Shown here: positions 1-9,946 of the stretch, one piece after another
How positions within the stretch are numbered: the stretch's first letter is position 1
Layout of the letters: every line of letters starts with the position of its first letter
Assembly (NCBI GenBank): GCA_012727675.1
Contig: JAAYGR010000048.1
Coordinates: forward strand, 1 to 33,787
DNA: 33,787 nt
Direction: 5' to 3'
Origin: Bacillota bacterium
Lineage (GTDB): Bacteria; Bacillota; Limnochordia; DTU087
Position numbers and translations under genes: made by a program
The notes under the pieces: model-generated
The model's input: the letters and a program-made list of their open reading frames with translations, nothing else
What the model was told of the DNA's origin: nothing
The model's database searches: none

Positions 1-2
1 AG

Positions 3-149
3 CGAGCACTGGCTGCCGGAGCGGAGGCGGTCCATGTTGAGGTTTCTCAAGAGGATATAGTATCTGAGGTGGGAGACGAGAACGCCGCTCTATTCTTAGA
101 AAGAAGAATTGTCGCCCGAGCGGCAGGCCGGCCCAAGACCAGGGCGTAA
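3..149 (+). CDS. 3' end of a truncated CDS of unknown function (C-terminal ~48 aa)
   Basis: Open frame 3 from the window edge reads ...RALAAGAEAVHVEVSQEDIVSEVGDENAALFLERRIVARAAGRPKTRA* ending at TAA 147-149, just upstream of the next RBS. Confidence 0.45.
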   Translation, partial: RALAAGAEAVHVEVSQEDIVSEVGDENAALFLERRIVARAAGRPKTRA

Positions 150-177
150 GACCCGTTTCAGTCTACACGGAGGTATA

Positions 178-1875
178 ATGATGGAGGCAAATAATACCCT
201 TCTACAGGTACAAATTGAAGGCCTAGGTAGCCGGCAGGTAAAGCCGGGGACCACCCTTCAGGAGCTGGCCAAAGACTGCTGGCCTGACAGCTGGCCGCGG
301 ATTCTAGCAGCCTATGTAGATAATGATCTTCGGGAACTGACTTATCCCATAACTAAGGGCTGCAGTATTTCCTTTTTTGGACTGGAAGTCAAGGATGGCT
401 ACCGGATATATCAAAGAAGTGCTGTGTTTTTACTGATCCGGGCTGCCCGGGAAGTTTTGCCTGGATGCAGGGTGATTATCGAACACTCCCTCAGTAACGG
501 CCTTTACGGCGAGATCCACTGCCAGAGGGCATTGGTGAAAAAGGACGTGGAGGCTATCGAGGCGAGGATGAGGGAGATCGCCTCCCAGGATGAGCCCTTT
601 GAGAAGCTTGTCCTGCCTAAAGAAGAGGCCATGGAGCTCTTTGCCAAGGACGGTCAGTATGATAAGGTAAACCTAATGAAATACCGGCAGTCGGATACTG
701 TTAATGTCTACCGCTCCGGGTGGTTTCATGACTATTTCTACGGTTACATGGTTCCCAGTGCTGGGTACCTAACGAAGTTTCGACTCCATTATTACCTGCC
801 GGGCTTCATCCTGCAGATCCCCGACCCCGACAATCCTGATCGGATTCCGCCTTATCGGGAGCAGCCAAAACTTGCCAGTGTCCACCGGGAGGCGGAGCAG
901 TGGGCCAAAATCCTGGATGTCGAGACAGTAGGAGCTTTAAACGACCTCATTGTCCAGGGAAAGAGCGGAGAGTTAATTAGAATCGCTGAGGCTCTTCATG
1001 AGAAGAAGATTGCCCAAATGGCAGACATGATCCATGGCCGCCACGACACCTTGAGGGTTATTCTGATCGCCGGCCCTTCATCTTCAGGGAAAACAACCTT
1101 TGTTCAGCGGCTGTCGGTTCAGCTGCGGGTCAACGGCTTAAGGCCTGTGGCGATTCATCTCGATGACTATTTTCTCGATCGGGAAAAAACCCCAAAGAAT
1201 GAACACGGCGAATATGATTTCGAGAGCATTGAAGCCATTGATCTGGAGCTGTTTAACACCCATCTTGCACAGCTGATCCAGGGTGAGGAGGTAGAGATTC
1301 CAACCTTTGATTTCACCAGCGGACGGCGGGTTTACACCGGCAAGCGCCTGCGGGTTGATCAGGGTCAGCCTATCATTATCGAAGGTATCCACGCCTTGAA
1401 TGACCGCTTGACGGCATCAATTCCCAGCGGCAATAAATTTAAGATATACATTAGCGCTCTAACACAGCTGAATATCGATCATCATAACAGAATTCCCACC
1501 ACTGACGGCAGGCTCCTGCGGCGGATAGTGCGGGATCATCAGTTCCGGGGACATTCAGCCCCTGATACCCTGCGCCTCTGGAGAGCTGTCCGCCGGGGGG
1601 AGAAGGAGAACATCTTCCCCTTCCAGGAAGAAGCCGATGTGATGTTCAATTCTGCCCTGCTCTATGAGTTTGCAGTGCTCAAGCAGTTTGCTGAGCCTCT
1701 CCTTCAGACCATCGGCCAGGAGGACCCGGGCTACAGCGAGGCCAAGCGGCTCCTGAAGTTTCTCAGTTATTTCTTGCCGCTGGATCCAGACGATGTACCG
1801 CCTACTTCTATACTGAGAGAGTTTATTGGGGGGAGCTGTTTCGAAGAAACAATCTCGGTAGCGAACGAATCCTAA
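178..1875 (+). CDS. Uridine kinase-like nucleoside kinase with N-terminal TGS/ThrRS-like domain
   Basis: ORF 109..1875; likely start ATG 178 (or 181) after ACGGAGG. N-terminal TGS-like region; P-loop GPSSSGKTTF, HLDDYF, IIEGIHALN as in the Udk/PRK family. Confidence 0.85.
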   Translation: MMEANNTLLQVQIEGLGSRQVKPGTTLQELAKDCWPDSWPRILAAYVDNDLRELTYPITKGCSISFFGLEVKDGYRIYQRSAVFLLIRAAREVLPGCRVIIEHSLSNGLYGEIHCQRALVKKDVEAIEARMREIASQDEPFEKLVLPKEEAMELFAKDGQYDKVNLMKYRQSDTVNVYRSGWFHDYFYGYMVPSAGYLTKFRLHYYLPGFILQIPDPDNPDRIPPYREQPKLASVHREAEQWAKILDVETVGALNDLIVQGKSGELIRIAEALHEKKIAQMADMIHGRHDTLRVILIAGPSSSGKTTFVQRLSVQLRVNGLRPVAIHLDDYFLDREKTPKNEHGEYDFESIEAIDLELFNTHLAQLIQGEEVEIPTFDFTSGRRVYTGKRLRVDQGQPIIIEGIHALNDRLTASIPSGNKFKIYISALTQLNIDHHNRIPTTDGRLLRRIVRDHQFRGHSAPDTLRLWRAVRRGEKENIFPFQEEADVMFNSALLYEFAVLKQFAEPLLQTIGQEDPGYSEAKRLLKFLSYFLPLDPDDVPPTSILREFIGGSCFEETISVANES

Positions 1876-2090
1876 GTAAGAATAAGAATGATTTAATATA
1901 AATGTTACATTTCCCGGCAGGATTCTTCTCCTTCACCAGGAATATATTAGCAAAACGTAGTCATTCCTAACAAGGTATCGTTACTGAAAAGTTACAATGA
2001 CTATTACCATCCATGGTAAATAGAGACTGCGCCGGAAGGAGTCAACGACTTGTCGCTAATCGGAAGAACCTGAGGTGAAGGAGGGATAGA

Positions 2091-2864
2091 ATGCTGGCAC
2101 TGGAAGAGGTCTCCTACAGAAAGCTCTCGTACAGGAGAGATAAAGAGTTGGTGACCAAGTATCTGGCATTGTATGAGAAGAACCGGTCCCCGGAGCTACT
2201 AGAGCTCCTGGTAGAGGCTTATTGGGAATTGGTGGAATACCTGGCTGGTAAGTTTACTCAGGATAGACAGATGCGAGAGGATCTTGTTCAGGTAGGGGGA
2301 ATCGGGCTAATCAAGGCCCTGCAGCGGTTCGACAGCAGTCGGAAAGTCCAGTTCGTCACATATGCTACACCAACCATTATCGGGGAGATCAAGAGGTATT
2401 TAAGGGACAGTACCTGGAGTTTAAAGGTCGGCCGAGATGCAAAGCGGCTCTATTACCAGATTGAAGAGGCTAGGGCATACCTTTCCAGCAAGTTGGGCAG
2501 AGCCGTTACGATGAAAGAAATTGCCGAGTGGCTGGGTATTGAAGAGGAAAAGCTCCTGGAAGCCTATGAGGCAGGTCCCAATCGTGTATCTACTTCCCTC
2601 CAGCAGGAAAGCAGCGGCGACGAGATGGTGTTGGAAGATTTCCTAGGAGATACCGATGATGATTACGAAGCAGTAGAGAATCGTTTGCTGATTAGAGGCT
2701 TAATCGGTACTCTACCGCAGCGGGAACGCCAGATTCTTTACTTACGGTATGTCGAAGGATTGTCCCAAAGCCTGGTAGGTGAAATGCTCGGGATATCCCA
2801 GATGCATGTTTCTCGGCTTGAACGAAAGGCGCTAGGGAAGCTGCGGCGAGCCAGCTCCTCGTAA
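2091..2864 (+). CDS. RNA polymerase sigma factor, SigB/SigF/SigG family
   Basis: GGAGG RBS; DLVQVGGIGLIKALQRFD, FVTYATPTIIGEIKRYLRD (region 2) and LPQRERQILYLRYVEGLSQSLVGEMLGISQMHVSRLERKAL (region 4). Confidence 0.88.
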   Translation: MLALEEVSYRKLSYRRDKELVTKYLALYEKNRSPELLELLVEAYWELVEYLAGKFTQDRQMREDLVQVGGIGLIKALQRFDSSRKVQFVTYATPTIIGEIKRYLRDSTWSLKVGRDAKRLYYQIEEARAYLSSKLGRAVTMKEIAEWLGIEEEKLLEAYEAGPNRVSTSLQQESSGDEMVLEDFLGDTDDDYEAVENRLLIRGLIGTLPQRERQILYLRYVEGLSQSLVGEMLGISQMHVSRLERKALGKLRRASSS

Positions 2865-2888
2865 GAGTATAGACTTGGAATCAGCTGA

Positions 2889-2915
2889 AGCCAGGGTTTG
2901 CAAACCCTGGCTTTT
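2889..2915 (+). terminator. Intrinsic terminator after the sigma factor gene
   Basis: Perfect inverted repeat AGCCAGGGTTTGCAAACCCTGGCT followed by TTT. Confidence 0.75.
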
Positions 2916-2948
2916 GCACTAGTTGGAACCGTAAACTTCCAGTTTTAA

Positions 2949-2957
2949 TGGTATAAT
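2949..2957 (+). promoter_or_regulatory. Putative extended -10 promoter for the patatin/pur operon
   Basis: TGGTATAAT (TGn-TATAAT) in the intergenic region after the terminator; no convincing -35. Confidence 0.4.
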
Positions 2958-3009
2958 AAGTGGTAGTGATAGAAGCACATTTGACAAAATATGGCAGGAC
3001 AGGAAAGCT

Positions 3010-3037
3010 CCTGGCTTAGTAAACCTGGCTTAGTAAA
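3010..3037 (+). repeat. Perfect 14-bp tandem duplication
   Basis: CCTGGCTTAGTAAA repeated twice head-to-tail (3010-3023, 3024-3037). Confidence 0.9.
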
Positions 3038-3066
3038 GGGGTGGAGTCTGGCTGGTAGATAAACGG

Positions 3067-3834
3067 TTGGGATTAGCCTTAGGGGGAGGGGCTGCCAGGG
3101 GGATTGCCCATCTAGGCGTCCTTCAAGTCCTGTGGGAGCAGGGCATTCCCATTGGTGCCATTGCCGGTACCAGTGCCGGGGCCGTGGTGGGAGCACTTAT
3201 CGCTGCAGGTTTTTCCCCTTCTGAGCTCATAGAAATTGCCAAGTCCAGCAACTGGTGGTTCCTGGCCCGAGGCGTATCCCTAAGAACAGGTTTGCTTCAG
3301 TCTTCTGGAATAGAGAGATGGCTGGGCCGTTATCTAAAGGGCAAGAGCTTTGCGGAGTTGGATACCCCGCTGGCGGTGGTGGCTTCAGACTTAGTCAGGG
3401 GCGAGACAGTGGTCTTGAGCCAAGGGGATGTGGCGTTGGCAGTTCGGATAAGCTGTACTGTTCCCGGCATCTACGCACCGGTGGAGCACCACGGGCGATA
3501 TTTAGTTGATGGCGGATTGACGGAAAATGTCCCCGTTGACACTGCCCTTCAGATGGATATCGATGGGGTTATCGCGGTCAGTCTCAATGGTTCCTTCCTA
3601 GACGGGGAAAAGCCGGAACGCCCAGCCGATGTAATACAGCAGGCCATCAGCATCCTGCAGAGGGCCCATGTCGAGAAACAGCTGGGTAAGGCTGACTTGG
3701 CGATTGTGCCGGATTTAGGCGGCTTGGGCCTAACGGATTTCCACGCTGTAGATGAGTTTGTGCGGCTCGGCCGGGAGGCAATGGAGCAGGCTTTGCCAAA
3801 ACTGGGATTATTGCTGGAGAAAGGGAATCTATGA
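3067..3834 (+). CDS. Patatin-like phospholipase family protein (RssA-like)
   Basis: GLALGGGAARGIAHLGVL, GTSAGAVVGAL (GxSxG) and DGGLTENVPV (catalytic D-G). Start uncertain (TTG 3067; SD is ~20 nt upstream). Confidence 0.88.
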   Translation: MGLALGGGAARGIAHLGVLQVLWEQGIPIGAIAGTSAGAVVGALIAAGFSPSELIEIAKSSNWWFLARGVSLRTGLLQSSGIERWLGRYLKGKSFAELDTPLAVVASDLVRGETVVLSQGDVALAVRISCTVPGIYAPVEHHGRYLVDGGLTENVPVDTALQMDIDGVIAVSLNGSFLDGEKPERPADVIQQAISILQRAHVEKQLGKADLAIVPDLGGLGLTDFHAVDEFVRLGREAMEQALPKLGLLLEKGNL

Positions 3835-4379
3835 CTATGAACGGAGCAAAAGCGAAAAATAATTCTCTGATTGGTGTAGTGATCGGCAGTGACAGTGATC
3901 TACCGGTAATGGCCTCTGGTCTGGAACTCTTGGATGAATGGGGGGTACCCTTTGAGGTAAAGATCTTATCAGCTCATCGGACCCCAAAAGAGGCGGCGGA
4001 TTTTGCGCAGACTGCCGCAGAGCGGGGACTTAAAGTGATTATCGCGGCGGCGGGCATGGCAGCCCATCTGCCGGGGGTTCTCGCTGCTTATACCCATTTA
4101 CCGGTGATCGGGGTGCCCATCGCCAGCGGTCACCTTAAGGGAATAGATGCTCTGTATTCCATAGTACAAATGCCTCCAGGCATACCGGTGGCGTCGGTGG
4201 GAATCAATGCCGGAAGGAATGCAGCAATCTTAGCTGTTGAAATACTCAGCTTGACTGATCCTACTTGGCAGGATAAGCTAGATATGTACAGAAAGAAACA
4301 AGCAGAGGCAGTCTTGGATAAGAACGCGAGACTAGAGAAGTGCGGCTTTAGGGCATACCTAGATGGCGGGCAGCCCTAG
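3831..4379 (+). CDS. purE: 5-(carboxyamino)imidazole ribonucleotide mutase (class I PurE)
   Basis: VVIGSDSDLPVM, SAHRTPKEA, AAAGMAAHLPGVLAAYTHLPVIGVP; 4-nt ATGA overlap with the upstream ORF. Confidence 0.95.
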   Translation: MTMNGAKAKNNSLIGVVIGSDSDLPVMASGLELLDEWGVPFEVKILSAHRTPKEAADFAQTAAERGLKVIIAAAGMAAHLPGVLAAYTHLPVIGVPIASGHLKGIDALYSIVQMPPGIPVASVGINAGRNAAILAVEILSLTDPTWQDKLDMYRKKQAEAVLDKNARLEKCGFRAYLDGGQP

Positions 4380-4433
4380 AGCTCCGCAGCAAGTTGGATT
4401 GCCACTGGGAGTTAAAACTACATATTCATGGAT

Positions 4434-4580
4434 GAAAGTGCACCTAGGGTTCCGCCGCAGCTGACGGGTCTGGACCGAGTGGTGCAGGCACTGACCGAAA
4501 GGGTCAGCGCTACACCGTAGAAGGATAAAAGCCTGGGCGGGTAGGTTTCACGATAATTTGTGCAACCTACCCATTTTTTT
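4434..4580 (+). promoter_or_regulatory. ykkC-class riboswitch, probably the PRPP-sensing subtype, with expression-platform terminator
   Basis: CTAGGGTTCCG ... CTGGACCGAG ... ACCGTAGAAGGATAAAAGCCTGGG matches recalled ykkC-class landmarks (GGGUUCCG; CUGGUCCGAG; ACGG..GGAUAAAAGCC.GGG). ACCTA (4443-4447) can pair with TAGGT inside the downstream terminator arm. Lies directly upstream of purL. Confidence 0.85.
4539..4580 (+). terminator. Intrinsic terminator of the purL leader (riboswitch expression platform)
   Basis: GGGTAGGTT-t-CAC ... GTG-c-AACCTACCC stem followed by A then seven Ts. Confidence 0.88.
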
Positions 4581-4656
4581 CAAGACCAGGTTGGGTTTTC
4601 AGAGAAAACGATGAGTCTGGAAAGAAGCAGCAACATCCGAGAAGGAGGTAGGGGCA

Positions 4657-6894
4657 ATGACAGCCGACAAGTCCAAGCGTTGGGAAGATGCAGGGCTTAC
4701 CGCAGAGGAATATGGGATGATTGAGGATGCCCTTGGGCGGGAGCCCAATGATCTGGAATTGGCGCTGTTTTCTGTCATGTGGTCAGAACACTGCGGATAC
4801 AAGTATTCCCGGGCACTGCTTAAGAAGCTGCCGACTACCGGTAGTCAAGTGCTGCAGGGTCCCGGTGAGAATGCAGGGATTATTGATATTCAAGATGGAC
4901 AGGCAGTAGTTATGAAGATTGAAAGCCACAACCACCCTTCGGCAGTTGAGCCCTACGCCGGTGCTGCCACAGGGGTCGGCGGTATACTCAGGGATATTTT
5001 CACCATGGGGGCTAGGCCGGTGGCTGGTTTGAATTCCCTCCGTTTTGGTCCACTGACTGATTCCCACCAGCGGGAACTGTTGACTGGGGCGGTGGCCGGC
5101 ATGGCCGACTACGGCCGTACTTTCGGTATTCCCATGATCGCAGGCGAGGTCTATTTTGATGACTCATACAGTGAAAACTGTCTGGTTAATGCCATGGCTG
5201 TCGGTTTCTTGGATAAAGGCGACCCAATTGCCAAGGGAATTGCCGCTGGTGTCGGCAATGTAGTAATGGCTGCAGGAACACCAACGGGCCGGGACGGTAT
5301 CGAAGGTGCTGCCTTTGCATCAGTAGAACTCACCGAGGAAGCCGCCGAAAGAAAGGCTGCAATACCCAAAGGATATCCAGAAATGGGAAAACGCCTTATG
5401 GAAGCCTGCCTGGAGGCCATTAAGGCCGGTGTTTTGGTGGGCATTCAAGATATGGGAGCAGCGGGCCTAACCAGTTCTGCCTGTGAAATGGCCGCCAGGG
5501 GCAAGCACGGCATTGAGCTGGATCTTAGTTTGGTCCCTGTGCGGGAGCCGGATATGACGCCCTACGAAATCATGCTTTCTGAGACCCAGGAGCGGATGCT
5601 GTTTGTGGTGAAGGCCGGTGAAGAAGAGGCGGTTCAGGCCATCTTCGACAAATGGGATGTGCCTCTAGCTGTAATAGGTAGAGTAACCGATGACGGTCTT
5701 CTGAGGCTGAAGGACGGCGATGAGGTGGTGGCTGAGGTCCCCGCTGAGGCTCTGGCCGATGCACCTGTTTACCATCCTGCTGCCCGGCGTCCAGATTATT
5801 TGGATGAAACGGAGAGCTTTGACCTTGCTGCCGTTGCCGAACCTGATGATTACGGCAAGGTGCTCCTGAAACTGTTGGGTTCACCAAATATCTCCAGCAG
5901 GGAATGGATCTTTGAGCGGTTTGACCACCAGGTTGGCGGAAATACCCTTTCGGTAGCCGGCCTTACCGGGGCAGGAGTCATTGGGATCAAGGATAGCGAT
6001 AAGGCCGTTGCCTTTAGTGTAGACTGTAACTCCCGCTTGTGTTATCTGGGTCCCCGTACCGGTGCAGCTGCTGCCGTTGCCGAGGCTGCTAGGAATCTAG
6101 TCTGTACCGGGGCTAAGCCATTGGCTGTTACCGACGGTCTAAATTTCGGCAGCCCGGAAAAACCGGAGATCTATTGGCAGTTTTCCGAAACCATCGGCGG
6201 TATCGCTGAAGCTTGCAAAAAGCTAGATACGCCGGTAATCGGTGGTAATGTGTCGTTTTACAATGAGAGCAAAGGAAAAGCGATTTATCCTACGCCCATA
6301 ATTGGAATGGCAGGCCTCATCGATAACAAAGCAAACATCTGCACCCAGAACTTCAAGAAGGCCGGAGACGTCATTGTACTGCTGGGAGAGAATAAGGGTG
6401 AGCTGGGCGGGAGTGAATATCTCAATGTTATCCACGGCCTAGTGGCTGGGCGCCCGCCTCAGCTTGATCTGGAACTGGAAAAGCGGGTTCAGGATTTGTG
6501 CCTTGCTGCTATCCGGGAAGGATTGCTGAGTTCCGCCCATGACTGCAGTGAAGGCGGCTTGGCTGTGAACCTGGCCGAATCCTGCATTCTCGGCAGCTTA
6601 GGAGCTGAAGTAACCTTGGAGGACCAGGAACTGTCCCCTGCCCAGCTGCTTTACGGAGAAAGCCACAGCCGCATCGTGGTATCACTGGCACCTGAGCATC
6701 TAGGTAGGCTGCAGCAGCTGGCAGAGGAGTTTAGTGCTCCCTTGACTGTAATCGGGAAAGTCCAGGAGGGGAATCTGCAGATCCAAGCAAGAGCCCAGAC
6801 TGGAGAAGATACCGATCAGGTGCTAATCGATCTGCCGCTGCAAGAATTAGAAGCGGCTTGGCGGAGGGCTATTCCATGTCAAATGGAATCTTGA
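4657..6894 (+). CDS. purL: Phosphoribosylformylglycinamidine synthase II (short, PurSQ-dependent form)
   Basis: 745 aa; [50 protein letters not shown]-type RBS. Confidence 0.96.
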   Translation: MTADKSKRWEDAGLTAEEYGMIEDALGREPNDLELALFSVMWSEHCGYKYSRALLKKLPTTGSQVLQGPGENAGIIDIQDGQAVVMKIESHNHPSAVEPYAGAATGVGGILRDIFTMGARPVAGLNSLRFGPLTDSHQRELLTGAVAGMADYGRTFGIPMIAGEVYFDDSYSENCLVNAMAVGFLDKGDPIAKGIAAGVGNVVMAAGTPTGRDGIEGAAFASVELTEEAAERKAAIPKGYPEMGKRLMEACLEAIKAGVLVGIQDMGAAGLTSSACEMAARGKHGIELDLSLVPVREPDMTPYEIMLSETQERMLFVVKAGEEEAVQAIFDKWDVPLAVIGRVTDDGLLRLKDGDEVVAEVPAEALADAPVYHPAARRPDYLDETESFDLAAVAEPDDYGKVLLKLLGSPNISSREWIFERFDHQVGGNTLSVAGLTGAGVIGIKDSDKAVAFSVDCNSRLCYLGPRTGAAAAVAEAARNLVCTGAKPLAVTDGLNFGSPEKPEIYWQFSETIGGIAEACKKLDTPVIGGNVSFYNESKGKAIYPTPIIGMAGLIDNKANICTQNFKKAGDVIVLLGENKGELGGSEYLNVIHGLVAGRPPQLDLELEKRVQDLCLAAIREGLLSSAHDCSEGGLAVNLAESCILGSLGAEVTLEDQELSPAQLLYGESHSRIVVSLAPEHLGRLQQLAEEFSAPLTVIGKVQEGNLQIQARAQTGEDTDQVLIDLPLQELEAAWRRAIPCQMES

Positions 6895-8303
6895 GATTGG
6901 CTGAGAAACACCCAGATAAGCCCCGGGAAGCCTGTGGGGTTATAGGGATCTGGGGCGAGAACCAAGATGTGCAGGTTGTGCATCTGTGCTATCTGGGTTT
7001 ATATGCCTTGCAGCATCGGGGACAAGAAGGGGCCGGCATCGTAACCTTTGATGGGCAGGAAATGCGGCTTTACAAGGGTGCCGGCCTTGTGCCGGAGGTT
7101 TTCGATGAAGACAATCTAGCGGAGCTGGAGGGTTTTGCGGGACTCGGCCATGTGCGCCTGGCAGCCAAGGGAGAGAGACATGTGGTCAATACCCAGCCTT
7201 TCCTGGTGAGATCATCCTACGGTAGTCTCGCTGTTGCTCAGAACGGGAGTCTCATAAACGGCAGCGAGCTTCGGGAGAGGCTCTTACAAAAGGGTACCGT
7301 TTTGCAGACCGACAGCGACTCGGAGGTGATCCTCAATCTTATTGCCCAAAGCGGTGAGGAAAGCCTGCCGGCAGCAGTTGCAAGAACTTTGGAGCTCATC
7401 GAAGGTGCCTACGCCCTGGTAATCCTCGGAGAGGATATGCTGCTGGCTGCCAGGGACCCTTGGGGAAATCGCCCGCTAACCCTGGGCAGGGTGGAACAGG
7501 GTTATATGGTAGCCTCCGAGTCCTGTGCCATCGCTAACCTAGGCGGAGAGGTAATTAGAGAAGTTGAGCCTGGAGAACTCCTGATTTTAGACTGGTCTGG
7601 ATGGCGCACGTACAGACAGCAAAGTGCAGACAGGAAGGCACTGTGTTCCTTTGAACATGTATATTTCGCCCGCCCAGACAGCTGCATTGGCGGGAAGAAT
7701 GCCTATCTTGTCCGTAAGGCCATCGGCAGAGAACTGGCCAGGGAAGCACCTGTTAATGCCGATGTAGTTATAGGTGCTCCTGATTCGGGAGTTGCTCCGG
7801 CCCTGGGTTTTGCGGAGGAGGCGGGTCTGCCCTTTGAGATCGGTGTGATCAAGAACCGCTATGTGGGACGAACCTTCATGCGGCCTACCCAAGCAGACAG
7901 ACGGACAGCGGTGAGGATCAAGCTGAACCCCGTGGTTGATGTCCTGCAGGGGAAGCGGGTAGCAGTCGTTGATGACTCTATTGTCCGGGGGACAACTTCC
8001 GGTAAACTGATTGCTTTGCTGCGGGAAGCTGGTGCCCGGGAAGTACACATGTATGTGGCTTCGCCTCCATATCGTTTTCCCTGTTTCTACGGCAATGAGC
8101 CTTCATCCAAGAGCGAACTGGTGGCTTCGGGTCGGACCCTTGACCAGCTTAAGGATCTCATCGGCGCTGATTCCCTGCACTATATTTCCATTGATGGGCT
8201 GGTAAGAGCCATCGGTATCCCCCGGGATCAATTGTGTGTTGCTTGTTTTACAGGCGAATACCCCATTACTCCAGCCAACTATCGGAGGGAAGAGGATGGA
8301 TAA
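6876..8303 (+). CDS. purF: Amidophosphoribosyltransferase
   Basis: ORF 6858..8303; ATG 6876 preferred (GGAGG at 6863-6867). Short propeptide then [31 protein letters not shown]; overlaps the end of purL. Confidence 0.95.
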   Translation: MSNGILRLAEKHPDKPREACGVIGIWGENQDVQVVHLCYLGLYALQHRGQEGAGIVTFDGQEMRLYKGAGLVPEVFDEDNLAELEGFAGLGHVRLAAKGERHVVNTQPFLVRSSYGSLAVAQNGSLINGSELRERLLQKGTVLQTDSDSEVILNLIAQSGEESLPAAVARTLELIEGAYALVILGEDMLLAARDPWGNRPLTLGRVEQGYMVASESCAIANLGGEVIREVEPGELLILDWSGWRTYRQQSADRKALCSFEHVYFARPDSCIGGKNAYLVRKAIGRELAREAPVNADVVIGAPDSGVAPALGFAEEAGLPFEIGVIKNRYVGRTFMRPTQADRRTAVRIKLNPVVDVLQGKRVAVVDDSIVRGTTSGKLIALLREAGAREVHMYVASPPYRFPCFYGNEPSSKSELVASGRTLDQLKDLIGADSLHYISIDGLVRAIGIPRDQLCVACFTGEYPITPANYRREEDG

Positions 8304-9327
8304 GAGTACGTATAAAGCATCGGGTGTGGATATTCAAGCAGGTTACGAGGTGGTGCGCCGGATAAAGAAGCACACCGAATCCACCTTCCGACCTGAGGTG
8401 CTCAGCAACATCGGCAGTTTTGGTTCCTTTTTTGCCTTGGATACTTCCAAATACCGGGAGCCGATACTAGTCGCCGGTACTGATGGTGTGGGTACTAAGC
8501 TAAAGATAGCTTTTATGATGGACAAGCACGATACCATAGGTATCGATGTGGTAGCCTACTGTGTCAATGACATCATCTGCCAGGGGGCAGAACCGCTGTT
8601 TTTCCTGGACTACTTGGCTGTGGGCAAGAACTACCCAGAGAAGGTTGAGAGCATTATAGCGGGGGTCGCCGAGGGCTGCCGCCAGGCCGGCTGTGCCCTT
8701 GTGGGCGGTGAAACCGCTGAGATGCCGGGATTTTATCCGGAGGATGAGTATGATCTGGCGGGGTTTGCTGTAGGTGTTGTGGAAAAATCCCGGTGTATAA
8801 CAGGGCAGCAGGCCAAGGCGGGGGATGTGGTCATCGGCCTGGCCTCCAGCGGTCTGCAAAGCAGCGGGTTTTCCCTAGTTAGGAAGATTTTCTTCCACGA
8901 TCATGACTATAAGGTCACAGATCATTTTGATGAGTTGGGCCGCACCCTGGGGGAAGAGCTCCTGGAGCCAACCCTCATCTATGTTAAGCCCATTCTCAGC
9001 TTGATCGATGCCGTTGACGTTACCGGTATTGCCAACATCAGTGGGGGTGGAATACCGGAGAACATACCTAGGTCTATGCCTGATAATTTGGATGCGGTAA
9101 TCCGCAAGGGCAGCTGGCCGGTACATCCCATTTTTGCCGTTCTTCAGCGCTTAGGCGAAGTTGAGGAAACTGAGATGTATAACACCTTTAATATGGGTAT
9201 TGGCATGGTGGTTATCGTAAAGCGTGATCATGCAGATAAAGCTCTAGACAAGCTGGCCGAGTGGGGAATTGAGGCGTATATCATAGGTGAGCTGGTGCCT
9301 GGCCAGGGGAAAGTTGTTTTTGGGTAA
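8296..9327 (+). CDS. purM: Phosphoribosylformylglycinamidine cyclo-ligase
   Basis: ORF 8236..9327; start ATG 8296 ([20 protein letters not shown]); GTDGVGTKLKIAF, VGGETAEMPGFY. Confidence 0.95.
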   Translation: MDKSTYKASGVDIQAGYEVVRRIKKHTESTFRPEVLSNIGSFGSFFALDTSKYREPILVAGTDGVGTKLKIAFMMDKHDTIGIDVVAYCVNDIICQGAEPLFFLDYLAVGKNYPEKVESIIAGVAEGCRQAGCALVGGETAEMPGFYPEDEYDLAGFAVGVVEKSRCITGQQAKAGDVVIGLASSGLQSSGFSLVRKIFFHDHDYKVTDHFDELGRTLGEELLEPTLIYVKPILSLIDAVDVTGIANISGGGIPENIPRSMPDNLDAVIRKGSWPVHPIFAVLQRLGEVEETEMYNTFNMGIGMVVIVKRDHADKALDKLAEWGIEAYIIGELVPGQGKVVFG

Positions 9328-9340
9328 GGGGGAGTAATGA

Positions 9341-9946
9341 GTGGGACGGTTGGCGGTCTTAATTTCTGGGCGGGGGTCCAATTTGCAGGCTCTCATTGAC
9401 GCTATAGCCGCTGGCAAACTGGATGCGGAAATTGCCACTGTCATCAGTGACAGGGCCGATGCCTTGGGATTGGATAGGGCAAGGCGGGCCGGTATCCCTA
9501 CCCAGGTCCTTCCTTGGCTGGGCAAAAAGCGGCGGGATGAGTATTTCCAAAACCTGCAGAGACTCCTGGAGGAAGCCGATGTGGAGCTTGTGGTGTTGGC
9601 AGGGTTTATGCGGCTTCTCCCCAAAGAGCTGGTGAGGGCCTTTCCTCAGCGGATTATCAACATCCATCCCTCACTCCTGCCGGCCTTTCCTGGGCTAGAT
9701 GCCCAGCGGCAGGCTTTGGAGTACGGAGTAAAGGTCGCTGGATGTACCGTACATTTTGTCGATGAGGGAATGGATTCGGGACCCATCATTGTCCAGAAGG
9801 CCGTACCGGTGTATGACTATGACACTGAGGAGTCACTGGCAGAACGGATCTTGGCCAAAGAACATGAAGCTCTACCTCAAGCTGTTGCGCTGGTATTGAG
9901 CAAACAGTGGCAGATACGGGGGCGAAAAGTCGTATGCAAGTGCTAG
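9341..9946 (+). CDS. purN: Phosphoribosylglycinamide formyltransferase
   Basis: GTG start after GGGGGAG; LISGRGSNLQALID, INIHPSLLPAFPG, GCTVHFVDEGMDSGPII. Confidence 0.95.
   Translation: MGRLAVLISGRGSNLQALIDAIAAGKLDAEIATVISDRADALGLDRARRAGIPTQVLPWLGKKRRDEYFQNLQRLLEEADVELVVLAGFMRLLPKELVRAFPQRIINIHPSLLPAFPGLDAQRQALEYGVKVAGCTVHFVDEGMDSGPIIVQKAVPVYDYDTEESLAERILAKEHEALPQAVALVLSKQWQIRGRKVVCKC

Noticed and set aside
4380-4440. Possible tandem guanine riboswitch before the ykkC-class element
   Set aside because: No purine-aptamer core (TATA..., loop-loop complementary hairpins) is visible in this stretch.
1138-9126. Many antisense or alternate-frame ORFs in the kinase and pur genes (e.g. 1138..1392 -, 5570..5887 -, 7587..8048 -, 8500..8859 -)
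   Set aside because: They lie fully inside strongly supported genes, have no recognisable domain or RBS, and look like shadow ORFs.
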